5,505 nucleotides of DNA, taken from CAZNQW01 sp964575225 (GTDB taxonomy: Bacteria > Chloroflexota > Anaerolineae > JAAYZQ01). Positions within the stretch are counted from its first letter, which is position 1, and each line of letters begins with the position of its first letter. The stretch is taken from the NCBI GenBank assembly GCA_964575225.1, contig CAZNQW010000256.1:1-5505 (forward strand). The letters run 5' to 3'. The translations under genes and the position numbers were made by a program. The notes beneath the pieces were generated by a model, which was not told the DNA's origin, did not search any database, and saw nothing but the letters and a program-made list of their open reading frames with translations. Of this stretch, positions 1 to 5,505 are shown one piece after another.

Positions 1-1
1 G

Positions 2-616
2 TTGTCGGCTCCGCCCTGGGGAAACCCCAGCGGCGGCGCTACCACCCTGATGCTGGTCGACGACACCCGCATCGGCCAGACCTTCACGGCGCCGCTACCC
101 GGCCTGCACCGCATCGACCTGCTCCTCGAGGTCGAAACCATCGAGCCGGGAGCACAGATCGCCTTTCACTTGCAGCCGGACGCGCCGGGGGCCGACGACC
201 TTTGGAGCACGGCATTGAGTTTGGGTCAGTACGAGGGGAGGCAAACCCTCATTGCCGAATTCCCACCCATTCGCGACTCGAAGGGCCAATCGTACCATTT
301 TTTCCTGGAGCCGCTCGAAGGCCTTGCGGAAGCGCCCGTCGCCTTGATATCGGCGCCCGAGGAGATGCTGCCCGGATCGAGCGCGACCCTGAACGGCCAG
401 CCGATCCCCGGCACCCTGTGGTTTCAGAGCCATTATTCCCTCAGGACTCGGGAAAAGATCGATCTCCTCCTCAGCCGCATGGCCGAAGGGCGCCCCTATA
501 TCCTGGGCGCCAAGGGCTTTTACGTCGGGCTGGGCGCCGTCTATGCCCTTGTCCTGGGAGCCCTGATGATATCGATCGTTCTGTCTATACTCAAAGAGCA
601 GGAAGAATCGTTGTGA
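2..616 (+). CDS. C-terminal part of a membrane-anchored beta-rich protein of unknown function (5' partial)
   Basis: The frame is open from the left edge to a TGA at 614-616, so the start probably lies outside the window; the TTG at base 2 has no reason to be the real start. About 204 residues are visible. Roughly residues 15-145 look like a beta-sandwich: alternating hydrophobic strands, a GQTFTAP segment near 25-31 followed by GLHRIDLLLE (34-43), and a FPPIRDSKGQSYHFFLE segment near 87-103. Residues about 172-196 form one strongly hydrophobic helix (GFYVGLGAVYALVLGALMIS and on), leaving a short acidic tail KEQEESL. Similar domains occur, as I recall, in uncharacterised membrane proteins of Chloroflexota glycan loci; I cannot name a family. 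The stop overlaps the GTG of the Wzt-like ATPase, implying coupled translation and a role near the exporter. It does not look like Wzm, whose permease has about six membrane helices. A glycan-binding or assembly role is inference only. Confidence 0.8.
   Translation: MSAPPWGNPSGGATTLMLVDDTRIGQTFTAPLPGLHRIDLLLEVETIEPGAQIAFHLQPDAPGADDLWSTALSLGQYEGRQTLIAEFPPIRDSKGQSYHFFLEPLEGLAEAPVALISAPEEMLPGSSATLNGQPIPGTLWFQSHYSLRTREKIDLLLSRMAEGRPYILGAKGFYVGLGAVYALVLGALMISIVLSILKEQEESL
600..605 (+). promoter_or_regulatory. Ribosome binding site for the Wzt-like gene
   Basis: AGGAAG lies seven bases before the GTG at 613, inside the last codons of the preceding gene. It supports GTG 613 as the start: the ATPase fold begins at once after it (IIRFDHVSKRF). 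It also fits re-initiation at the GTGA stop-start overlap (613-616). Confidence 0.7.
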
Positions 617-1941
617 GTATCATCCGCTTTGACCACGTATCCAAACGTTTCACTCTGAACCGTCAACGCTCGCGTTCGTTCCAGGAGCTGTTTTTGAACG
701 CTGTCCATTTCAAAGGCCGCTCCCCCAAAGAGACCTATTGGGCGCTGGATGACGTCAGTTTCGAGGTAGACAAGGGGGAGATGGTGGGCATCGTAGGCCC
801 CAACGGCGCCGGCAAGAGCAGCATCCTCAAACTGATCGCCCGCATCATCGAGCCCACCTCGGGACAGGTGGAGATCAATGGCACCGTCGGCGCGCTCTTG
901 GAACTGGGCGCCGGGTTCCACCCAGACCTGAGCGGGCGGGAGAACATCTATCTCAACGGTTCGATCCTGGGCTTTTCCCGGCAGCAGATGGGCCGCATCT
1001 ATCACGACATCGTCGACTTTTCCGAGATGGGGCGCTTTATCGACATGCCGGTCAAGCACTATTCCTCGGGCATGTACATGCGGCTGGGCTTTTCCATCGC
1101 CATTCACCTCGAACCCGACGTGTTGCTGGTGGACGAGGTGCTGGCTGTGGGTGACAAGGGGTTTCAACTCCGCTGTCTAGACAAGATCAACCAGATGCGG
1201 CGAGCCGGTGTATCGATCCTTCTCGTCACCCACGATCTGGAATCGGTGCAGGAGATGTGCGACCGCGCCATTTGGCTGGACGAAGGCAGAATTGCAGCCA
1301 GCGGCTCGGTGGAGCAGGTGTTGGAGGACTATATGGTCAAAGTCTATGCCCAGGCAGAAAAGTCGCTGCTGGCGGCAGAATCCTTTGACCTGACACGCGA
1401 GCTGCCGCCGGCAGAGGCCAACGCCGAGGAAATCGCCGCCCTGCCCGCGAGCAAACACGCCAAACGATGGGGCTCTGGCATCGGGCAGATCGTGCGCGTC
1501 CAGATGTTGGACGGCGAGGGCACCGAGCGGCGGGTGTTCACCACCGGCGAGAGCCTGGTCGTGCGCATGCACTTCCAGGCACAGCGGGCAATCGAAAAGC
1601 CCCAGTTTGGCCTTGCCCTGCACCACGCCAACGGATTTCACATCAACGGTCCCAACACCGTCTTTGCCGGCCTGGACATCGAGGCCATCGAGGGACAGGG
1701 CTACATCGACTATCAGATCGAGCGCCTGCCCCTGCTGGAGGGCACCTACCTGTTGTCGACGACGCTGTACGACCAGGAGGGACACCACGCCTACGACCAT
1801 CACCACCAGGTTTATACCTTCCGCGTGCGTCCCAACAAGGCCATCCGGGAAGAGTATGGCAGCATTCTGATCCCCTCGAGCTGGGAACCGGGCCCCACCG
1901 GCGTTTTCCTGGCTGGCGAGACCCGAGACGGGGGATCGTAA
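613..1941 (+). CDS. wzt: Polysaccharide ABC exporter, ATP-binding protein (Wzt-like) with C-terminal glycan-binding domain
   Basis: This is the cytoplasmic ATPase subunit of an ABC exporter for O-antigen-type or other surface polysaccharide, pairing with a Wzm permease. The 442-residue product has a nucleotide-binding domain (about 3-250) with Walker A GPNGAGKS at 62-69, the GAGFHPDLSGRENI segment at 99-112 typical of the Wzt/TagH group, the signature YSSGM at 150-154 in place of LSGGQ, Walker B LLVDE at 171-175, and the switch histidine H207 in LLVTHD. A linker leads to a beta-rich domain (about 285-435) with GLALHHANG, LPLLEGTYLLS and a YDHHH segment, matching the Wzt C-terminal domain that in characterised systems recognises the finished chain. 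The GTG start is chosen from its ribosome binding site, the 4-base overlap with the upstream gene, and the immediate start of the ATPase fold. The overlap suggests co-translation with the upstream membrane protein. The substrate cannot be read from sequence; a teichoic-acid-type exporter is less likely given the C-terminal domain. Confidence 0.95.
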   Translation: MSIIRFDHVSKRFTLNRQRSRSFQELFLNAVHFKGRSPKETYWALDDVSFEVDKGEMVGIVGPNGAGKSSILKLIARIIEPTSGQVEINGTVGALLELGAGFHPDLSGRENIYLNGSILGFSRQQMGRIYHDIVDFSEMGRFIDMPVKHYSSGMYMRLGFSIAIHLEPDVLLVDEVLAVGDKGFQLRCLDKINQMRRAGVSILLVTHDLESVQEMCDRAIWLDEGRIAASGSVEQVLEDYMVKVYAQAEKSLLAAESFDLTRELPPAEANAEEIAALPASKHAKRWGSGIGQIVRVQMLDGEGTERRVFTTGESLVVRMHFQAQRAIEKPQFGLALHHANGFHINGPNTVFAGLDIEAIEGQGYIDYQIERLPLLEGTYLLSTTLYDQEGHHAYDHHHQVYTFRVRPNKAIREEYGSILIPSSWEPGPTGVFLAGETRDGGS

Positions 1942-1962
1942 GCCATGCCGGGTACGGCCCCT

Positions 1963-2027
1963 TCCCCACCGTCACCCCCGCGAAAGCGGGGGCCCATGGA
2001 TGTCCCTACCCACAGGCGTGACGGGGA
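1963..2027. repeat. Imperfect inverted repeat with a perfect 7-bp GC hairpin (REP-like extragenic palindrome)
   Basis: The core is CCCCCGC (1975-1981), loop GAAA (1982-1985), GCGGGGG (1986-1992): a perfect seven-pair stem closed by a GNRA-type tetraloop. Around it, CCGTCAC (1969-1975) pairs with GTGACGG (2018-2024), sharing one base with the hairpin; allowing a three-base bulge, TCCCC at 1963-1967 also matches GGGGA at 2023-2027 as an alternative. The GTCA-CCCCGCGAAAGCGGGG layout resembles dispersed extragenic palindromes seen in many GC-rich bacterial genomes, which is memory rather than a search. The strong hairpin could stabilise mRNA ends or modulate read-through between the exporter and glycosyltransferase genes. 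No T-run follows, so it is not a standard terminator. Confidence 0.65.
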
Positions 2028-2031
2028 CACC

Positions 2032-2040
2032 GGAGAAAGG
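2032..2040 (+). promoter_or_regulatory. Ribosome binding site for the first glycosyltransferase gene
   Basis: GGAGAAAGG precedes ATG 2043; the GGAG core ends seven bases before the start codon. It lies just outside the right arm of the inverted repeat (ending 2027), so folding of that repeat would leave it accessible. It supports ATG 2043 over the next in-frame candidates. Confidence 0.7.
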
Positions 2041-2042
2041 CC

Positions 2043-3440
2043 ATGACGGCAAACGTCCGGTCGGACAAAAACCGAATCCTGGTCATCAGCCACGATCGCG
2101 TCGATGTCCAGATGGCCGGGCAAGGGGTCCGCTTTTGGGAGCTCGCCCGGGCGCTGAACCGCGAGTTCTCGGTGACGCTGGCGATACCCAACGAGACATC
2201 CCTGGCTGTGCAGGGTCTGGACCTGATCACCTACCAAATTGCCGACACGGCCGTGCTGGAGCACAGAGCGCGCCACGGGACCGATGTGGTGGTAGCCAGC
2301 CCGTATCTGATCCACCTGCTGCCCTGGATGCGAGAGCTTGCCATCCCCCTGGTCGCCGACGTCAACGTGCCGGTGGCCGCCGAGTCTCTGGCCTGGCATG
2401 CTTCCTCGCCGCGAGAGCGCCAACAAGAGATCTATCGCCACTCCTGGCGGGTGACCCAAGCCGTGGCCCGGCACGCTGATTTCCTGATCTGCCCAGGCGA
2501 GCGGCAACGGGACTATTGGCTGGGGGTGCTGGCGGCCCACGGGCGATTGCACCCTGATTTATACGCCCGCGATCCCGAGATGCGCACCCTGATTGACACC
2601 GTCCCTTTCGGCTGCCCGCTGACGCCGCCCCAGGGCGGCCCGGCCCTCAAAGGCGTGATCCCCGGGATCGGGCCGCAGGATCAGGTCATTCTTTGGGCGG
2701 GCGGCATCTGGAACTGGTTCGACCCCGCCACCCTCTTGCAGGCCCTGCCCCAGGTGCTGGCGCGCCACCCCCAGGCCCGGTTGGTCTTTATGGGCGCCGA
2801 CCATCCCGATTCGGAGCGCATCCCCGAAATGGAACGGGCGCGGCAGGCCCGCGAACTGAGCCGCGAGATGGGCCTGGAGGGAATTTCGGTCTTTTGGGCA
2901 CCGTGGGTGGCCTACGAGGAACGAGGGGCGTATCTGCTGGATGCCGACGTGGGGGTTTCGCTGCACAAAACGGGCATCGAGAGCCGGCTGGCCTTTCGCA
3001 CGCGGCTGCTGGACGCCATCTGGGCCGGGCTGCCCATGGTATTGAGTCGGGGCGACGTGCTGGCCCGGGAATTGGAGCAAGAAGGGGTGGCACTCGCCGC
3101 GGAGGCTGGCGCCGCAGAGGCGGTGGCCCAGGCCCTCAACGCCCTCCTGGACGAACCGGACCCCCGTGCCCGCCGAGCCGCGGCTTTTGATCGCCTGCGG
3201 GCCCGGTATGCCTGGCAGCGGGTTACCCGCCCCCTCCAGGACTTTTGCCGGGCGCCTGCCCTGGGGGTGGGTAAACAGGAAGCGCACACGCTCGCCCTGG
3301 CCCAGGCCCCAGGGAAAAAGACCCTGGTCGAACTTGAGGCCGAGGTGGCCCGCTTGCAAGATCTGGTTCGGGGCTATGAGTCGGGCCGCGTGATGCGCCT
3401 GATGCGCGCTTTTCATCGGATTGAGGAAATAAGGAAATGA
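2043..3440 (+). CDS. Glycosyltransferase, GT-B fold, GT4-like, with C-terminal coiled-coil tail
   Basis: This probably cytoplasmic enzyme would transfer a sugar from a nucleotide-sugar donor during surface-polysaccharide assembly. The 465-residue product has an N-terminal Rossmann-like half opening with RILVISHDRVD and the acceptor-side loop MAGQGVRFWELARAL (about residues 24-38). The C-terminal half begins at VILWAGGIWNWFDP (215-228) and continues through ARLVFMGADHP and DADVGVSLH to FRTRLLDAIWAGLPMVLS (318-335), the usual donor-binding region of group 1 transferases. No signal peptide or membrane helix is apparent. The canonical GT4 motifs are altered: no GR-x4-K after the first strand, and E313 with D324 stands where E-x7-E is expected. 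This matches a subfamily with a GGIW motif that I recall from Chloroflexota and other polysaccharide loci. Residues about 428-465 form a charged heptad-like helix ending in GRVMRLMRAFHRIEEIRK, perhaps for membrane association or oligomerisation. Its stop overlaps the next start (ATGA, 3437-3440). Donor, acceptor and linkage cannot be read from the sequence. Confidence 0.88.
   Translation: MTANVRSDKNRILVISHDRVDVQMAGQGVRFWELARALNREFSVTLAIPNETSLAVQGLDLITYQIADTAVLEHRARHGTDVVVASPYLIHLLPWMRELAIPLVADVNVPVAAESLAWHASSPRERQQEIYRHSWRVTQAVARHADFLICPGERQRDYWLGVLAAHGRLHPDLYARDPEMRTLIDTVPFGCPLTPPQGGPALKGVIPGIGPQDQVILWAGGIWNWFDPATLLQALPQVLARHPQARLVFMGADHPDSERIPEMERARQARELSREMGLEGISVFWAPWVAYEERGAYLLDADVGVSLHKTGIESRLAFRTRLLDAIWAGLPMVLSRGDVLARELEQEGVALAAEAGAAEAVAQALNALLDEPDPRARRAAAFDRLRARYAWQRVTRPLQDFCRAPALGVGKQEAHTLALAQAPGKKTLVELEAEVARLQDLVRGYESGRVMRLMRAFHRIEEIRK
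3423..3428 (+). promoter_or_regulatory. Possible ribosome binding site for the two-domain glycosyltransferase
   Basis: GAGGAA lies eight bases before ATG 3437, within the last codons of the preceding gene; a second purine run AAGGAAA at 3431-3437 runs into the start codon and is too close to be the main site. With the ATGA overlap, translation is probably coupled to the upstream gene. Confidence 0.5.
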
Positions 3441-5505
3441 CTCTCCATCCACTGACCCCCGATTTCGCCAAGACGCCGGTTTCCCCCCTGCGCCCCCGAT
3501 ACCGATATCGGCCGGCCGAGGAGGGGATCCCACCGGCAGTGAGCGTGATCGTGCCTTACTATGACACGGGGGAGGTGTTTCACGAGACGGCTCGGTCAGT
3601 GCTGGGTCAGTCGCTGCAACAATGGGAGATGATCGTCGTCAACGACGGCAGCCAGGACCCGGCGGCCCTCCGGGTGTTGGACGAATACCGCGACAGCGAT
3701 CCCCGCATCCGCGTGCTCGATTTGGAGGCCAACCGCGGGCTGCCCGGCGCCCGCAACGCCGGATTGGCGGCGGCCCGAGGGGATACGGTCTTTTTCCTGG
3801 ATTCCGACGATCTGATCGAACCCACGGCCCTGGAAAAGATGGCCTGGTGCCTGGATGCTCACCCCGAATATGCCTTTTGCAAGGGATTCACCGTCTGGTT
3901 CGGAGCCCAAGAGACGATGAACCAATCGCGGTTTGAGGATGGCGATCTCTTTTTGCAGCGCAACGTGGTCACGATTTTGGCCATGGTGCGGCGCGACGTG
4001 GCCCGTTCGGTGGGCGGGTTCGACGAGTCGCTGGTCACCGGGTTGGAGGACTGGGATTTTTGGCTGAAATGCGCGGCCCACGGCCACTGGGGACATACGA
4101 TTCCCGAGCCGTTCGATTGGTTCCGGCGGCGTGAGACTCACTCCGACCGGTGGGGATCGTGGACGCAACAGGGCGTCAAGGCCATGCGCGCCGAGCTTCG
4201 CCAGCGGTACCCGGAGCTGTTCGCCCAGGGGATCCCCCGCGGAGCGCCCGCCCCAATGTCCGCCTATGGCCCCCTCCGCAAGGAGCGTCCCTTTGAGAAT
4301 CGGTTGGCCAAGGAGGGGAAACGCACCCTGGTCCTCCTGCCCTGGATGGCCATGGGCGGTGCCGACAAGTTCAATCTGGATGCCATCGGCCAGCTCTGCG
4401 ACCGGGGAGTCGAGTGCACCATCGCCACCACGATGCCCACCAACTATCCCTGGTATCGGCAGTTTGCCCAACTCACGCCCGACATTTTCATCCTGCCCAA
4501 TTTCCTCCGCCCTGGCGACTATCCGCGCTTTCTCCACTATCTGATTGAATCGCGGGGGATCGACCGGGTGCTGATCTCCAACAGCGAGATGGGCTACAAG
4601 TTGCTGCCCTACCTGCGCTCCCAGTGCCCCTCGGTGGCCTTGGTCGATTATAACCACATGGAAGAGGAGAGCTGGAACAGCGGCGGACACCCCCGCTCAG
4701 GTGCCGGCTACCAGGAGATGCTGGACCTAAACATCGTCTCTTCGGACCATCTCAAGCAATGGATGGTGCAACGGGGCGCCGACGCCGACCGGATCGAGGT
4801 CTGCACTACCAACGTGGACACGGCCCAGTTTGCGCCCGATCCCGAGGCACGCGATAGGGTCCACGCCGAGTTGAACATCCCCCCCTCTTCGCCCGTGATC
4901 CTGTACGCGGGGCGCCTGTGCGAGCAAAAGCAGCCCCAGGTTTTCGCCGCCACCATGCGCGCCCTGGCCGAACGCGTCGATTTTGTGGCGCTAGTGGCGG
5001 GAGACGGAGAGGATCGCAGATGGTTGGCCGGCTATTTGCGCAAGCACCGGTTGAAAAAGAAGGTGTGGATGCTGGGCGCGGTGGGCCACGAAAGGATGCG
5101 GGATCTGTTGGCCGCCGCCGACATCCTCTTTCTGCCCTCCAAGATGGAAGGCATTTCGCTGACCATCTTTGAGGCCATGTCGGCGGGCGTCGTGCCTGTG
5201 AGCGCCGATGTGGGCGGCCAAAAGGAATTGGTTACGCCCGACTGCGGCATTCTCATGAAACCGGGAACCCCGGAGGAACAGGTTGCCTTTTACGCCGACG
5301 CCCTGGAGCGCCTCATCGGGCAGCCCGAACTGCGCGCCTCGATGGGAGCCGCGGCGGCAGCACGCATCCGCGCCGGGTTCGAGCTGAAGCAGATGGGCGA
5401 CCGGCTGGAGGCGCTCTTGCAACAGGCCGAAGAGCGGCACCGCACCGATCCCCAGCCGGCGGTGGGGCCGGGGCTGGGCCGCGAATCGGCCATCCAGGCC
5501 TTGGA
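3437..5505 (+). CDS. Two-domain glycosyltransferase: GT2 (GT-A) fused to GT4 (GT-B), 3' partial
   Basis: The frame opens at ATG 3437 and runs without a stop to the right edge, giving at least 689 residues; the end lies outside. The first domain (about 33-265) is a GT2-type GT-A transferase: VSVIVPYYDTG at 35-45, VVNDGS ending at S72, NRGLPGARNAGLAAARG, the metal-binding DSDD at 122-125, and GLEDWDFW from 202, with the ED pair (E204, D205) of the catalytic-base region. After a basic linker, the second domain (about 295-665) is a GT4-type GT-B transferase: KRTLVLLPWMAMGGADKFNL with a glycine-rich loop, VILYAGRLCEQKQP from 487 with R493 and K498 of the GR-x4-K motif, then MEGISLTIFEAMSAG with E571 and E579 forming the E-x7-E motif, and a GGQKELV segment. 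Both domains keep their key residues, so both are probably active and could add two sugars in succession. No membrane helix is seen. It overlaps the preceding glycosyltransferase by 4 bases. Sugar specificity is not predictable from sequence. Confidence 0.92.
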   Translation, partial: MTLHPLTPDFAKTPVSPLRPRYRYRPAEEGIPPAVSVIVPYYDTGEVFHETARSVLGQSLQQWEMIVVNDGSQDPAALRVLDEYRDSDPRIRVLDLEANRGLPGARNAGLAAARGDTVFFLDSDDLIEPTALEKMAWCLDAHPEYAFCKGFTVWFGAQETMNQSRFEDGDLFLQRNVVTILAMVRRDVARSVGGFDESLVTGLEDWDFWLKCAAHGHWGHTIPEPFDWFRRRETHSDRWGSWTQQGVKAMRAELRQRYPELFAQGIPRGAPAPMSAYGPLRKERPFENRLAKEGKRTLVLLPWMAMGGADKFNLDAIGQLCDRGVECTIATTMPTNYPWYRQFAQLTPDIFILPNFLRPGDYPRFLHYLIESRGIDRVLISNSEMGYKLLPYLRSQCPSVALVDYNHMEEESWNSGGHPRSGAGYQEMLDLNIVSSDHLKQWMVQRGADADRIEVCTTNVDTAQFAPDPEARDRVHAELNIPPSSPVILYAGRLCEQKQPQVFAATMRALAERVDFVALVAGDGEDRRWLAGYLRKHRLKKKVWMLGAVGHERMRDLLAAADILFLPSKMEGISLTIFEAMSAGVVPVSADVGGQKELVTPDCGILMKPGTPEEQVAFYADALERLIGQPELRASMGAAAAARIRAGFELKQMGDRLEALLQQAEERHRTDPQPAVGPGLGRESAIQAL

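Larger units (their letters stand above)
1942..2042 (+). other. Intergenic gap between the ATPase and glycosyltransferase genes
   Basis: This 101-base gap is the only non-coding space of any size in the window. It holds the hairpin and inverted repeat described separately and a ribosome binding site at its end. It is GC-rich, with no A/T-rich -10-like box and no T-run after the hairpin, so I see neither a promoter nor an intrinsic terminator. The downstream genes are most simply read as part of the same transcript. Confidence 0.6.

Noticed and set aside
2..4. TTG at base 2 as a true start codon
   Set aside because: The frame is open to the window edge, there is no visible upstream sequence to hold a ribosome binding site, and the beta domain appears to begin without an N-terminal signal; an internal Leu codon is more likely.
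202..612. An in-frame upstream extension of the ATPase frame (possible longer start at 202)
   Set aside because: It overlaps the preceding gene for 411 bases, its translation is Arg/Pro-rich with no domain character, and the ATPase fold, ribosome binding site and GTGA overlap all point to GTG 613.
1177..1806. Antisense open frame (about 209 codons) opposite the ATPase
   Set aside because: No motif or ribosome binding site; the opposite strand encodes the conserved Walker B, H-loop and C-terminal domain.
1975..1992. GC hairpin as an intrinsic terminator
   Set aside because: The stem is strong but is followed by CCCATGG, not a T-run, and the downstream genes are in the same direction with no visible promoter of their own.
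2559..3533. Long antisense open frame (about 324 codons) opposite the GT-B glycosyltransferase
   Set aside because: Low-complexity Gly/Pro/Arg/His-rich translation with no motifs, crossing a sense gene junction; a GC-driven shadow.
4210..4330. A gene boundary between the GT2 and GT4 domains (two separate genes)
   Set aside because: The frame reads continuously through the linker with no stop; the in-frame ATG codons there lack a good upstream ribosome binding site, so a fusion is the simpler reading.
3596..4690. Long antisense open frame (about 364 codons) opposite the two-domain glycosyltransferase
   Set aside because: The sense frame carries unmistakable GT2 and GT4 motifs; the antisense translation has no recognisable domain and is expected from high GC at third positions.

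Overview
The window is a GC-rich, fully coding-dense stretch from a bacterial surface-polysaccharide locus, with every gene on the + strand. It holds the end of a membrane-anchored protein, a complete Wzt-type ABC transporter ATPase, a complete GT-B glycosyltransferase, and most of a large two-domain (GT-A plus GT-B) glycosyltransferase that runs off the right edge. The style of the first protein's beta-rich domain, the GGIW-type glycosyltransferase and its helical tail recall polysaccharide clusters of Chloroflexota (Anaerolineae-like bacteria). That assignment is from memory of such proteins and is only tentative; a GC-rich member of another phylum is possible.

Layout: bases 1-616 are the C-terminal part of a protein with a beta-strand-rich domain and one terminal membrane helix. 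Its stop codon overlaps the GTG start of the ATPase (613-1941) by 4 bases (GTGA). A 101-base gap (1942-2042) follows, carrying a perfect GC-rich hairpin inside a longer imperfect inverted repeat, and no convincing promoter or terminator. The GT-B glycosyltransferase (2043-3440) then overlaps the two-domain glycosyltransferase (3437 to beyond 5505) by 4 bases (ATGA).

Working model: the two glycosyltransferase genes build part of a polysaccharide on a lipid carrier at the cytoplasmic face. The Wzt-like ATPase, with its C-terminal carbohydrate-recognition domain, couples recognition of the finished chain to export through a Wzm-type permease. That permease is not visible here and presumably lies upstream. 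The partial first protein is translationally coupled to the ATPase, so it is a candidate accessory part of the exporter. The most unusual points are this coupled membrane protein, the GT2-GT4 fusion, and the divergent donor-site motifs of the middle glycosyltransferase. Nothing seen amounts to a demonstrably new system; most of the window is a recognisable ABC-dependent glycan export and assembly locus.
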